A stretch of DNA of 64,000 bases from Scleromatobacter sp039920745 (GTDB lineage: Bacteria; Pseudomonadota; Gammaproteobacteria; Burkholderiales; Burkholderiaceae_C): positions 1 to 64,000 of the forward strand of contig JBDSDD010000085.1 in NCBI GenBank assembly GCA_039920745.1, written 5' to 3'. The notes under the pieces are model-generated. The model made no database searches, was not told the origin of the DNA, and saw only the letters and a list, made by a program, of their open reading frames with translations. Positions 42,890 through 52,518 of this stretch are shown here, piece after piece. The position numbers and the translations under genes are program-made. Within the stretch, counting starts at the first letter, position 1. Every line of letters begins with the position of its first letter.

Positions 42890-43367
42890 GGCCGGTCGCT
42901 CCCACGATGCTGATCGACGCTTCCGTGGCGATCGACACGGTGAAGTTCGACACCGCGCTACCCGCCCCGTCGGTGCTCACCTGGCCGCTGGGTTGGAAAT
43001 ACAGCGTGGCCTGCGGACTCACGCTCGTGGCTGCAGTCGATCGGGTGTTGGTGACGGTGGCGCTGCCGTCGGGCCCGGTGATGACCGCGCTGCATGCGCT
43101 GGCCGGATTCGCGGCGGCGATCGAGAGCGCGATGCCGCCTGTGGCCACGACCGCGCACACGAGGCGCCGGCTCGCCACGGCCGTCTTCTGGCCCTGGCGC
43201 AGCGCAGCCACGGCCTGGTCGCGCCAGGCGTCGTCCTGGGCGCCCAGGATGCCCTGGATCTTGGGCCCGGCCACCGCGGCCAGGATGCCGACGATGACGA
43301 TCACGACGATCAGCTCCGCCATCGTGAAGCCGCGTTGGCGAACGCGATCAGAACAGTTCGCGCGCAT
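42879..43367 (-). CDS. mshC: MSHA minor pilin MshC
   Basis: A 162-residue prepilin with G13|FTMAELI and an assembly helix VVIVIVGILAAVAGPKI. The region around ALRQGQKTAVASRRLVCAVV resembles MshC. It overlaps the mshQ 3' end by 20 bases. Its position after mshQ is unlike Vibrio, where mshQ is last. Confidence 0.8.
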   Translation of the reverse strand: MRANCSDRVRQRGFTMAELIVVIVIVGILAAVAGPKIQGILGAQDDAWRDQAVAALRQGQKTAVASRRLVCAVVATGGIALSIAAANPASACSAVITGPDGSATVTNTRSTAATSVSPQATLYFQPSGQVSTDGAGSAVSNFTVSIATEASISIVGATGHVQ

Positions 43368-46300
43368 GGAAGGTCTTGGTGGATTCGGGCGAGAAGATGC
43401 CGAACGTGGCCCGCGCCGACGGGTCGCGGTCCCACAGCGTGCTGCAGCCGCCGTTCTGCGAGCGCAACCAGGGCAGAGCCGCCCCCGTGCTCGCCGGACG
43501 CGTGCCGGAGACGCAGGACTGGTCCGTCGCCACGGAGCCGAGGTTCAGCGCGATGTCGATGCTGCCCGTGGTGGCAGGACTCGCGGTGGAGACGCTCAGG
43601 CTGGCTTGTCCGCCTGCCAGCGTGATGGCCGACAGCGTATTGTTCATCGCACCGCTCGCAGCGCCCTTGCTGTCGATCGGGTTCGACTTCGACGCCGCTG
43701 CGGCCGGCACGACGGTGCAGTTGTCGGTGCTGTTGAGGATCCAGGCCTTGCCGCTCCAGTACTGCGCCTGCACGGCGATCTGCAGCGCCGTCTTCTCCGA
43801 GCCCCACGCGCTGCTCAGGCGCAGCCGTCCGCTGCGCAAGAGGGTGCTGCCTTCGATCGGCGTGGCGGCGTTGGCCGAACTGGCGCCGTCGGTGTCCGTG
43901 GCGCGCACGACGAGCGTGTTCTGCGGGGTCAGTTTCGTCGTGTACGTGTAGGCCGGCGTGGCCAGCGTCGCCAGCCCGCGCACGAAGGTCGCCGCACCCA
44001 CGCTGCCGGTGCTGCCGAAGCCGCCGGCGCCCAGTGCCACGGCCTCGCTGAGCGTGGTCGCCTTCGCGTACGCGGGCGAGGTCACGCCGCTGCCGTCGTA
44101 GTTGAGCGTCGTGGCGGGCGTGGCCGCGCCGTTGCGCGCGGTCAACTGCACCTGGAACGGCTGGCCTGCGTAGGAAGAGACGCCGCAAGCGGGCGTCACG
44201 GCGACGTCGAAATGATCAGGGATGAAACGGCCGACCGCGCCTGCTGCACCGGTCGTTCCGGTCGAGGCCAGGCCGCTGCCCAGGTAGTTGCCCAGGCTGA
44301 CCGACAGGTCCCCGATGCCGACTTCGCTCCACACCAGGTTGCTGGCGCTCGCCACGCCGTTCGTGAAGGCTCCGAACGAGCCGGAGAACGCACCGTTGGC
44401 GGCACCCGCGCCCATCGCACTCGCGCGCGTGAAGCTCAGCACCGGCGCCGCGGGCGTGCTCTCGCGACCGAAATTGGGCGTGGCCACGTTGCTCGCGTTG
44501 CGCGCCGTCAGCGTCGCGGCGAACGCCTTGCCGGCCTTGATCGGCGCGGCGGTGATGGCGCTGAACGCGAACGAAGACGGCCCGGTGACAAAGGAGTCGC
44601 TGCCCGTCATCACGAGCCCGACCTCGCCGCCCGTCGTCCCCGTGTAGCTGGCATTGAGCTGGACCTGCCCGACATCGGCGTACTGCACCGTGGTCGTGGC
44701 CACGCCGGCGGCGTTGAACGCCAGTGTCACCGCGCGCCCGCTGGCATCGCAGACCGCGCCGGCGTTGTTGGCGCTGTTGACCGCCAAGCCGCCGACCCGC
44801 ACCGCCCACGAGCCGCTGGACGGATTCGAGTAGCCGCAGGAAAACGCGACGGCCTTGCTGACGCTCGCGAACGCTGGCGTGCACACGCCGCTGTTGTCCG
44901 ACTTGCGCACCGCGGTCACCGTGACGCTCTGCGCCGTGTCGGAAACATGCGCCGGAACGTCGAACAGCAACCCCGAATCGGCCGCGGTGAAGGTGCACGA
45001 CGGCGTGCCGAAGTTGCAGGTGGTGGGCGTGACCGCGATGGGCGACGAACTGGTTGCGCCGAGCAGCGTCGAGCCGGCGACGCTCTCCTGCAGCGACACC
45101 GTGGTCGTGCCGCTGCCAGCGGGAATCGAGAAGCTCGTCCCCGCGGGCCATTTGACGGTGCCGCCCACACTGGACATCGTGCCCGTCACGCCGCCGGTGT
45201 ACTGGGTGATGCAGCCGCTGTCCTGGCAAGCCAGGATGGTGACGCTGGCCGGGGTGCAGGTGACGCCGGTGCCACTCGCGTGTTGCACGACCAGGTGGTC
45301 GAGCGGCGGGGCGCAGCTGTGGGTCTGTGCGATGTCCAGCGTGATCTCGGCGGCACTGAGCTCGAAGTTGTAGACCCGCAGTTCGTCGATCTGGCCGTTG
45401 GCCGAATTCGCCGTCGCGCCGGCCGGCGTCGCGGCGCTCCGGTTGTCGCCGACGAACAGCGAGCCGAGGCTGGGATCGAGATTGCCGTTGGTCGTGCCGA
45501 TCGCCGTCGTCGCGAGCGAGCCGTTGACGTAGATGCGCAGCGTTGTCTGGTTGGTGCCCGCCGCCATGCGCCATGTCGCCGCGACATGCAACCATGTCGC
45601 CGCGGCCGTCGCCTGCGCGGCCGTGGTGGCGGTGACGAGGGTGCCCGCGCTGTCGGCCAGCGAGAAGCGCAGCGCCCCACCGGCGTTGCGCATGATGTAG
45701 AAGGGCCGCGTGGCGACGGTGCTGCCATCCATCAGCATGGCCGGGGTGGCGCTGGTCCACACCACGTTGCTGCGAACCCAGAACGACAGTGTCCCGCTGC
45801 TGCCGATGCTCGTGTCGACGTCGAGCGCCGTGTCGACGGCGGAGATCGCCGTCGTCGTGTTCGCCGGGAAATCCGCGGCGCGACAGACCTCGCCGGTGGA
45901 CACCGTCTGGGCCGAGCCGACGCGCACGCCGTTGTTGTTGTTGCCTGAACTGTCGGCCACCTCGCCCACGCGCCCGCTCCAGGCGTATTCGTCGAAGCGG
46001 TATTCGGCCAGGCGCGACGGCGTGCCCGAAGGAATGAACCAGCGGACGGCGGTACCGTTGGCGTTGTAGCCGCTGTTGAAGGAATACAGCGTGTAGTCGG
46101 CAGTCGAGACCTGCACCCCGATCGTCGCCTGCGAGCCGGTGGCGTTGCTGTTGCCGTACTGGTACTTGAACTGGCCGTTTTCGTAGAGGATCGCCTGGAA
46201 CGCGTACGGCGTGCTGGTGGCGTACTGGAAGACGCTGTTCCACGACACCACCAGGTAGCGATTGGGCGCGATGCCCTTCTGCTCCCAGCTGACGTTGCCG

Positions 46301-46719
46301 CTGCCGCTGGCGCCCGGATTCATGTCGGCCCAGTAGACCATCATGACGTTGCTCGCCGCACCCGCCGCGCAGCCCGAGTAGGCGAGCGCGGAGCCCGCGG
46401 GCAGGTTGGAGTTCGAGTAGTTGCGGAAGAAGCCCGTGTCCGCCCCGAACTGCAGTATTCCGTTGGCGAGGATGCGCACGCTGCTGTACGCCGTGCCGGC
46501 GTAGGTGAACGTGAACCCGCCGGTCAGGTTGACCGTGGCCTTGTCATCGTCGCTCGGGTAGCTGGTGCAGGTCTTGTCCCAGGTGACCGCGTTGGCCGCG
46601 GTCTCCCAGGAGAAGCTGTCGCTGCGAAAGGCGTAGGTCGCCGCGTCGGCCGGCATGGCGGACGACAAGGCCAGCGCCGCGAACAGCGGCGCCAGCCAGC
46701 GACCCAGAAAATCGCGCAT
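43348..46719 (-). CDS. mshQ: MSHA biogenesis protein MshQ, large secreted beta-rich protein
   Basis: A 1123-residue exported protein (signal peptide 1-26). After a PA14/galactose-binding-like first part, residues of about 235-450 form a LamG/concanavalin-like domain (LAEYRFDEYAWSGRVGEVAD, GTLSFWVRSNVVWTSATPAM, QIDELRVYNFELSAAEI). The rest is a long series of Ig-like and DUF6701-type segments ending FGIFSPESTKTFHARELF, which matches the MshQ C-terminus. It may act as a pilus-associated adhesin. Located between the pilin gene and mshC. Confidence 0.8.
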   Translation of the reverse strand: MRDFLGRWLAPLFAALALSSAMPADAATYAFRSDSFSWETAANAVTWDKTCTSYPSDDDKATVNLTGGFTFTYAGTAYSSVRILANGILQFGADTGFFRNYSNSNLPAGSALAYSGCAAGAASNVMMVYWADMNPGASGSGNVSWEQKGIAPNRYLVVSWNSVFQYATSTPYAFQAILYENGQFKYQYGNSNATGSQATIGVQVSTADYTLYSFNSGYNANGTAVRWFIPSGTPSRLAEYRFDEYAWSGRVGEVADSSGNNNNGVRVGSAQTVSTGEVCRAADFPANTTTAISAVDTALDVDTSIGSSGTLSFWVRSNVVWTSATPAMLMDGSTVATRPFYIMRNAGGALRFSLADSAGTLVTATTAAQATAAATWLHVAATWRMAAGTNQTTLRIYVNGSLATTAIGTTNGNLDPSLGSLFVGDNRSAATPAGATANSANGQIDELRVYNFELSAAEITLDIAQTHSCAPPLDHLVVQHASGTGVTCTPASVTILACQDSGCITQYTGGVTGTMSSVGGTVKWPAGTSFSIPAGSGTTTVSLQESVAGSTLLGATSSSPIAVTPTTCNFGTPSCTFTAADSGLLFDVPAHVSDTAQSVTVTAVRKSDNSGVCTPAFASVSKAVAFSCGYSNPSSGSWAVRVGGLAVNSANNAGAVCDASGRAVTLAFNAAGVATTTVQYADVGQVQLNASYTGTTGGEVGLVMTGSDSFVTGPSSFAFSAITAAPIKAGKAFAATLTARNASNVATPNFGRESTPAAPVLSFTRASAMGAGAANGAFSGSFGAFTNGVASASNLVWSEVGIGDLSVSLGNYLGSGLASTGTTGAAGAVGRFIPDHFDVAVTPACGVSSYAGQPFQVQLTARNGAATPATTLNYDGSGVTSPAYAKATTLSEAVALGAGGFGSTGSVGAATFVRGLATLATPAYTYTTKLTPQNTLVVRATDTDGASSANAATPIEGSTLLRSGRLRLSSAWGSEKTALQIAVQAQYWSGKAWILNSTDNCTVVPAAAASKSNPIDSKGAASGAMNNTLSAITLAGGQASLSVSTASPATTGSIDIALNLGSVATDQSCVSGTRPASTGAALPWLRSQNGGCSTLWDRDPSARATFGIFSPESTKTFHARELF

Positions 46720-46738
46720 GGCGACGGGGCTGCGACGA

Positions 46739-47185
46739 TCAGTTGCCGGCGCCGATGCCCGGGAAGTCGGCCGTGTAGGTGATGGCGCCGGACGTGTAGC
46801 TGACGGAGCAGGTCGTCGTGGCCGTATTCGAAGCGGTCAGGTCGGTCTGGCCGGTCTTGACTGCACTGGAATAGCCGTTCGGAAGGCCGCCCTGGAGCAA
46901 GCTGGCGACCGTCGCGGTCGCGCACGTGCTGACCTTCACGCACTTGTTGAGGGTGACGACGTTGTTCATGACGGCACAGCCGCTAAAGTTCACGTTCATC
47001 GCCGAACCCGCGGCGCCCGCGACGCCCGTCACGGCAGCTTGCTGCGCGTCGCCGCGCATGTCGACGAACTTGGGCAGCGCCGTCGCGGCGAGGATGCCGA
47101 GGATGACGATGACGACGATCAGCTCGATCATCGTGAAACCTTGTTGCGCAGTGCGCGCGCTGCGGATGGAACGGACGTTTCTCAT
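46739..47185 (-). CDS. mshA: MSHA major pilin MshA (or MshB)
   Basis: A 148-residue prepilin: leader ends QQG16, then FTMIELIVVIVILGILAATA, with Glu21 at +5, and a globular domain with a Cys pair. MSHA systems usually have mshB and mshA; only one such gene is present, so it is probably the major pilin. The SD AGGAG and an ATGA overlap with the gene before support the start. Confidence 0.85.
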   Translation of the reverse strand: MRNVRSIRSARTAQQGFTMIELIVVIVILGILAATALPKFVDMRGDAQQAAVTGVAGAAGSAMNVNFSGCAVMNNVVTLNKCVKVSTCATATVASLLQGGLPNGYSSAVKTGQTDLTASNTATTTCSVSYTSGAITYTADFPGIGAGN

Positions 47186-47493
47186 GGGGTGCTCCTGGGA
47201 GGCGGTGAGGGACAGGTCGAAGATGCCGCCCCGGAGGCAGCGGAAGAAATCGCGCAATGTGCCGCGTCCAGGTTGGCTGCGGCACGTCGTTGTGTAGCGT
47301 CGACCTGGGTCAGTACCCGACGCGCTGCGAATTGCAGTTCGCCGATCCGGCCCATGGCGATGACCAGCCCGATCCCGATCACGATGACCGTGAGTGCGAG
47401 TTCGATTCGTCCCACTCCGGTTGTCGGGGCCAGCGCCGTCGCTGCCAGTCTTATCGACCGCCATGGATCACTTCTTGAGCGAGACACGGCCAA
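47182..47493 (-). CDS. Small pseudopilin-like protein at the mshF position
   Basis: A 103-residue ORF with leader ending TTG26, then VGRIELALTVIVIGIGLVIA, giving Glu at +5 relative to G26, i.e. a class III prepilin signature. The ORF overlaps the mshG 3' end by 26 nt and the mshA start by four bases (ATGA), the same coupling as elsewhere in the operon. In Vibrio mshF lies between mshG and mshB, so it may be a diverged MshF, but no clear similarity was established. Alternative explanation: a chance frame; the prepilin pattern makes this less likely. Confidence 0.6.
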   Translation of the reverse strand: MAVSRSRSDPWRSIRLAATALAPTTGVGRIELALTVIVIGIGLVIAMGRIGELQFAARRVLTQVDATQRRAAANLDAAHCAISSAASGAASSTCPSPPPRSTP

Positions 47494-48712
47494 GATCCCA
47501 GATCGGCAGGAACACGCCCAATGCCAGCGTCAGGACGAGGATGCCGATGAACACGATCATGATCGGCTCGATCTGCTGCGCGAGCGTCTTCAGCTCGTAC
47601 TGCACTTCGTTGGTGTAGAGCTGCGCGATCTCGTCGAGCAGCTCGTCGAGTGCACCGGTTTCCTCGCCCACGGCGATCATCTGGAGCACGACCGGCGTGA
47701 AGATCGCACTGCCGACAGCCGCGCGCAGGATCGATTCGCCGCGCTCGACACTCGAGCGCATCTGCTCGACCTTGCGCGACATGAAGCTGTTCTCGACGGT
47801 CTGCGCCACCACGGACAAGGCCTGCTCGACCGGCACGCCACTCTTGAGCGACAGGCTGAGACTGCGCGCCATGCGCGCCAGCATCGCCTTGCGCACGATC
47901 TTGCCGGCCAGCGGCACCTTGAGCTTGAGCCGATCCCAGACCAGCTTGCCCTCGGGCGTCGCGATGTAGCGGCGCAGCCCGTACACGGCGGCGGCGACCA
48001 GGATCGCCACCAGCCAGCCGTAGTGGATCGTGAACGACGACATGCCCAGCAGGATGCGCGTGGCCAGCGGCAGTTCGGCGCCCAGGCTCTTGAACACGTC
48101 GGCGAACGCCGGGATCACCATCACGTTGATGACGCCGATCGCCGCCACCATCGCGGCCATCACGAACAAGGGGTAGCGCAGTGCCGACTTCACCTGCTGG
48201 CCCATGAACATCTCGAACTCGAGATGGTGGAACAGGCGCAGGAAGACCTCGTCGATGCGGCCCGTCATCTCGCCCACGCGCACCAGGGCCACGTAGAACG
48301 TGTCGAAGATCGACGGGTGCTGCGCCATCGACATCGACAGCTCGACGCCGGATTCGAGGCTCTGGCGAATGGCCAGCAGCGTCTGCTTCAGGCGCACGTG
48401 CGTGGACGAGTCCTGCAGTCCCGCGAGCGCCCGCAGGATCGGCACGCCGGATTTCAGCAAGGTGTGCAGCTGGCGGCTGAGCAGCATCAGGTCGACCACC
48501 GTCACCTTGGGCAGCGACCACTGTTCGAAGCGTTGCGCGAAGCCGGCCTGGCCCGATGTTTCGCCGGATCCGCCCGATCGGCTCACGCTGATCGTCACCG
48601 GCACCACGCCGCGCGCCAGCAGCACGTCGGCCACGGCATCGGCCGACAAGCCCTCCAGCACGCCGCTGACGGACTGTGCATTGCTGCGGCCGGTGTAGGC
48701 GAAGTGGGGCAT
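47468..48712 (-). CDS. mshG: MSHA inner-membrane platform protein MshG
   Basis: A 414-residue protein of the GspF/PilC family with two T2SF domains (LMLLSRQLHTLLKSGVPILR, RMARSLSLSLKSGVPVEQAL) and membrane segments near 175-195, 225-245 and 380-400. It is the platform for the MshE motor. The ATG overlaps the mshE stop by one base (TGATG). Confidence 0.9.
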   Translation of the reverse strand: MPHFAYTGRSNAQSVSGVLEGLSADAVADVLLARGVVPVTISVSRSGGSGETSGQAGFAQRFEQWSLPKVTVVDLMLLSRQLHTLLKSGVPILRALAGLQDSSTHVRLKQTLLAIRQSLESGVELSMSMAQHPSIFDTFYVALVRVGEMTGRIDEVFLRLFHHLEFEMFMGQQVKSALRYPLFVMAAMVAAIGVINVMVIPAFADVFKSLGAELPLATRILLGMSSFTIHYGWLVAILVAAAVYGLRRYIATPEGKLVWDRLKLKVPLAGKIVRKAMLARMARSLSLSLKSGVPVEQALSVVAQTVENSFMSRKVEQMRSSVERGESILRAAVGSAIFTPVVLQMIAVGEETGALDELLDEIAQLYTNEVQYELKTLAQQIEPIMIVFIGILVLTLALGVFLPIWDLGRVSLKK

Positions 48713-50424
48713 CAGTCTTCGACCTGGCTCGACACGTGCATGGCCTCTTCGATCGTGGTGCGTCCTTCGAGCGCCAGGCGCAGCGCATCGCGCGCCAGCG
48801 TGTGGCCCGCCATCTGCTTGCGGCCGGCCGCATTGAAGTGCGCCGGCTCGCCGTGGTTCAACGCCTCGACCAGCTCCTGGTTGATTTCCAGGAACTCGTA
48901 GACGCCGGTGCGGCCGATCGTGCCGGTCTGGTTGCAGTGGCTGCAGCCGCGGCCGTGGCGCAGGACGCCGAGGTCGACCTCGCGTCCGCCATTCAGCGCC
49001 GCGACCCAGGCGCGCTGGTGCACCGTCGGCTCGTACGGCTCGCTGCAATGCGTGCAGACCACGCGCACCAGGCGCTGCGCCAGCACCAGTTGAAGCGAGA
49101 GCGCCACCATGTAGCGCGGCACGCCCATGTCGACCAGCCGCATCGGCGTGGACAGCGCGTCGTTGGTGTGCAGGGTCGACAGCACCAGGTGCCCCGTGAG
49201 GGCGGCGCGCAAGCCGATCTCCGCGGTCTTCTGGTCGCGCATCTCGCCCACCAGCACGATGTCCGGATCCTGGCGCAGCGCGGCGCGCAGGACGCGCTCG
49301 AAGCTGAGGTCGATCTTTTCCATCACCTGCACCTGGTTGAGGCCGGGCAGGCGATATTCGACCGGGTCTTCGACCGTGATGATCTTCTTCTCGGTGCTGT
49401 TGAGCTCGTTCAGGGCGGCGTACAGCGTGGTCGTCTTGCCACTGCCGGTGGGCCCGGTCACCAGCACCATGCCGCTGGGCTTGTGGATCGCGCGCAGCAA
49501 GGCCTCGCTGACGCGCGGCGGCAGGTTCAGGGACTCCAGGCGCAACATGCCGCCGCTCTGGTTCAACAGACGCATCACCACCGACTCGCCGTACTGGGTC
49601 GGCATCGTGGACAGGCGGACGTCGACCGCGCCGTTGCGCAGCTTGACGCCGAAGCGGCCGTCCTGCGGCAGGCGCTTCTCGGAGATGTCCAGGCCCGACA
49701 TCAGCTTGAGGCGCAGCGCCATGGCGCCGGAGATCTTCGAGTCGGCCTCGGTCTGCACATGCAGCACGCCGTCGATGCGGTAGCGGATGCGCAGGGATGC
49801 TTCCTGCGGTTCGATATGGATGTCGGAGGCGCGCACGCGCAGCGCCTCCTCGAATACGGAATAGAGCAGTCGCACGACCGGCGCATCTTCGGCGCTGTTG
49901 CTGTTCAGGCCGAGCAGGTCGCCCAGGTCGACCTCGTTGCTTGCAAGCTCGGTCGTCAGCTCCTTGGCGAGGCCGGCGATCTCCTCGGTGTGCTGGTAGG
50001 AGCGATCGATGGCCGCGAGCAGCTGGCTCTCGGCGACCACCACCAGGTCGATCTCGCGCTGGATGATCCGCGCGATCTCGTCGTACGCGTTGATGTCCGA
50101 CGGGTCGGCCATGCCCACCTTGACGCTGTCGGGGCCGGCCTCGAGGGCCAGCGCGCGCAGGCGGCGCGCCTGCACTTCGGGCATCAGGCGCGCCACTTCG
50201 GGCCGCACGCTGCGCCGGCTCAGGTCGGAGAACGGAATGCGCAACTGCTTGCCGAGCGCCTGGGCGATCTGCACCTCGTTGACCCAGCCGCTGTCGATGA
50301 TGACGCGGCCGAGCTTGCGACCCGTCGCCTTCTGCGAGGCCAGCGCCTCGCCGAGCTGGTCGGCGGTCATCAGGCCCTGCTGGACCAGCATCTCCCCCAG
50401 GCGCACACGTTCGGGACGAGCCAT
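48712..50424 (-). CDS. mshE: MSHA extension ATPase MshE with c-di-GMP-binding MshEN domain
   Basis: A 570-residue ATPase. Residues 8-28 and 37-57 carry two copies of the MshEN c-di-GMP motif (RLGEMLVQQGLMTADQL, KLGRVIIDSGWVNEVQI). The core has Walker A GPTGSGKTTT, Asp box TVEDPVEY, Walker B DPDIVLVGEMRD, His box TLHTNDA, and a CxxC...CxxC zinc motif (CTHC, CSHC). It powers MSHA pilus assembly and is controlled by c-di-GMP in Vibrio; the same is expected here. Confidence 0.92.
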   Translation of the reverse strand: MARPERVRLGEMLVQQGLMTADQLGEALASQKATGRKLGRVIIDSGWVNEVQIAQALGKQLRIPFSDLSRRSVRPEVARLMPEVQARRLRALALEAGPDSVKVGMADPSDINAYDEIARIIQREIDLVVVAESQLLAAIDRSYQHTEEIAGLAKELTTELASNEVDLGDLLGLNSNSAEDAPVVRLLYSVFEEALRVRASDIHIEPQEASLRIRYRIDGVLHVQTEADSKISGAMALRLKLMSGLDISEKRLPQDGRFGVKLRNGAVDVRLSTMPTQYGESVVMRLLNQSGGMLRLESLNLPPRVSEALLRAIHKPSGMVLVTGPTGSGKTTTLYAALNELNSTEKKIITVEDPVEYRLPGLNQVQVMEKIDLSFERVLRAALRQDPDIVLVGEMRDQKTAEIGLRAALTGHLVLSTLHTNDALSTPMRLVDMGVPRYMVALSLQLVLAQRLVRVVCTHCSEPYEPTVHQRAWVAALNGGREVDLGVLRHGRGCSHCNQTGTIGRTGVYEFLEINQELVEALNHGEPAHFNAAGRKQMAGHTLARDALRLALEGRTTIEEAMHVSSQVED

Positions 50425-50434
50425 GGCGCGCTCC

Positions 50435-52048
50435 TCAGCGCTCGACCGGCGGCATCGCCAGCGAGACGGGCGACGGCGTGGTGTCGGCGCCTGCAGGCCA
50501 AGGCCCATCGCCGGGAATGATCGTGGGCTTCAACAGGATCACGAGCTCGCGCTTGTGGGAGCTGATGGATTTCTGGCGGAACAATCCGCCGATCAGGGGC
50601 GCCTCGCCCAGGATCGGCACGCCCGAGCGGTCGTCATGGGCTTCGTGCAGCATCAGGCCGCCGATGGCGACGATCTCGCCGTCATGCACGCGCACGATGC
50701 TGTCGGTCTCGTTGACGGTGCTGCTGGCAAGCGGCAGGCGATACGAGCCCAGGGATCCGAGGTCGATGTTCTTCGTGACCTCGCTCACCGCGCTGATCGA
50801 CGGGTGCACGTGCAGCATCACGTTGCCGGCGTCGTCGATCTGTGGCGTGACGTCGAGCGCGATGCCGCTGAAGAACGGCTGCAGCGTGAGCGACGGCGAG
50901 GACGTCGAACTGCTGCCCGAACTGGTCGTCGATGTCGACACGCCCGTCACGAACAGCTGGTCGTTGCCGACCTTGAGCACGGCCTTCTGGTTGTTGAGCG
51001 TGGCGATGCGCGGGCTCGACAGCACTTCGGCATTGCCCTGCGACTGCAGGAAGTTGAGCACCGAGGCGAAATTGGCCGCCTGGAACGCCAGCCCGTAGAA
51101 GCCCTGGCCCACCGTGCTGGCCACCAGCGAAGCGCCTGCCGTCAGGGAGTTGGTGCCGTCGCTCAACGCGCCGGTGGTCCCCAGCGTCGCCCCGGGTTGC
51201 CCGATGCCCACCGTCAAGTGGCCCTTGCCGCCGAACAGGCCGTTGGTGAAGCCGGCCCAGTTGATGCCGGCCTGCGAGCCGGTGTCGAGATCGACGTCGA
51301 CGATCTTGGCCTCGATCATCACCTGGCGTTCGATGCTGACCTGGATCGCCTTCAGGTAGGCCTCGACCTGGCGCAATTCGGTGGACGTCGCGCGCACGAC
51401 GATGACGCCTGCGGAAGGGTTCAGCACGACGCTGCGGTGCCCCTCGGCGCCCACCATCGCGACCAGCGACTGCTGCACCTCGCGCCAGAAGTCGGCGTCC
51501 GAGCTCGTGCGCACATGCGTGCTGTCGTCGGCGCGCCCGCCGTTGGCACTGGAGCCGCTGCCGCTGCTCGAGCCGCCGCCGGTCGAACTGCCGCTCGAGC
51601 TGCCGTTGGCGCCGGTGCTCGCCTGCGTGATCGAGCTCGACGTCACGCGCGTATCGCTCGTGCCCTCGCGTCGTCCCGGCAGGTAGTTGATCTTGAACAC
51701 CCGCGTCTGTACCGTGTTGGGCATGACGAAGATGCGCTTGCCGCTCACCCTGAAGTCGTAGCCGAACAACTCGCGCAAGGTATCCATCGCCTCGAGCACG
51801 GTCGTGTCCTTGAGGGTCACGGTGATGTTGCCGGAAACGTCCGGCGAGACAAGCATGTTGTAGCCGGTGCCGGCACCGATCTGGGCGAACACCTGGGCGG
51901 CGTTGGCGTTGTTGACCGACAGGTCGAAATGGCCCGACGACTGCGCGACCGCCTTGACCGGGTCGATCGCGGGAACGTCCGACGGCGTCGCGTGCGCGGC
52001 GAGCGTCGCCAGCCCGGCCAGCAGGACCGCGAAGGAAGAATTTTTCAT
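50435..52048 (-). CDS. mshL: MSHA secretin MshL
   Basis: A 537-residue secretin: signal peptide (1-21), STN/secretin N-domains (FDLSVNNANAAQVFAQIGAG, NITVTLKDTTVLEAMDTLRE), a Ser/Gly-rich linker about residues 145-170, and the channel domain with GNAEVLSSPRIATLNNQKAV and ILLKPTII near the end. It lies between mshK, which it overlaps by four bases, and mshE. Confidence 0.9.
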   Translation of the reverse strand: MKNSSFAVLLAGLATLAAHATPSDVPAIDPVKAVAQSSGHFDLSVNNANAAQVFAQIGAGTGYNMLVSPDVSGNITVTLKDTTVLEAMDTLRELFGYDFRVSGKRIFVMPNTVQTRVFKINYLPGRREGTSDTRVTSSSITQASTGANGSSSGSSTGGGSSSGSGSSANGGRADDSTHVRTSSDADFWREVQQSLVAMVGAEGHRSVVLNPSAGVIVVRATSTELRQVEAYLKAIQVSIERQVMIEAKIVDVDLDTGSQAGINWAGFTNGLFGGKGHLTVGIGQPGATLGTTGALSDGTNSLTAGASLVASTVGQGFYGLAFQAANFASVLNFLQSQGNAEVLSSPRIATLNNQKAVLKVGNDQLFVTGVSTSTTSSGSSSTSSPSLTLQPFFSGIALDVTPQIDDAGNVMLHVHPSISAVSEVTKNIDLGSLGSYRLPLASSTVNETDSIVRVHDGEIVAIGGLMLHEAHDDRSGVPILGEAPLIGGLFRQKSISSHKRELVILLKPTIIPGDGPWPAGADTTPSPVSLAMPPVER

Positions 52049-52518
52049 TGCGAATCCTTGTGGCGCACCGCGACCGCGATGGCGGTCCGGTGCGTGTCGT
52101 CAATCCCGTCGCCGCCGGCGCTGGGGGTCTTGCGAATCCCGGGTGCGAGCGCGAGCCAGCGCGCCGTGCCTTTGCCTGTGCGCAGCGTGACGCCCTGGTC
52201 GTCGATAGCCGTGACCACCACATCGCCCAGCCGGTCGCCGATGCGCACCATGCGCCCGTCGATCAACGCCGACGCAGGCTGGTCGCCGCCCGATCGCACC
52301 GACTCGACGTGCGGCGCGGCCGCGACCGTCGCCTTGGCCGCGGACGCACCCGAGGCTGCGTGCGCCGCCGCGCGCACGGGTGCGTCGCCCTGGGACGTGA
52401 AGCCGGGCGGCGGCGCGGTGGGGTCATTGCCGGCCGTCGCGATAGCCGCGGCCCACAAGGTCGCGGCAACGCAGAGCCCACGCATCGGGGCGAGCCGCCG
52501 GGCAGAGAAGTTCGTCAT
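52045..52518 (-). CDS. mshK: MSHA protein MshK
   Basis: A 157-residue exported protein with signal peptide (about 1-29) and a C-terminal domain containing LIDGRMVRIGDRLGDVVVTAI and GVTLRTGKGT, the PilP/GspC-like pattern expected for MshK. The overlap of four bases with mshL and one base with mshJ indicates translational coupling. Assigned partly by position. Confidence 0.75.
   Translation of the reverse strand: MTNFSARRLAPMRGLCVAATLWAAAIATAGNDPTAPPPGFTSQGDAPVRAAAHAASGASAAKATVAAAPHVESVRSGGDQPASALIDGRMVRIGDRLGDVVVTAIDDQGVTLRTGKGTARWLALAPGIRKTPSAGGDGIDDTHRTAIAVAVRHKDSQ

Noticed and set aside
42907..45948. A 1013-codon plus-strand open frame opposite mshQ and mshC
   Set aside because: Arg/Gly/Ala-rich shadow without domains; mshQ on the minus strand has clear LamG and MshQ-type sequence.
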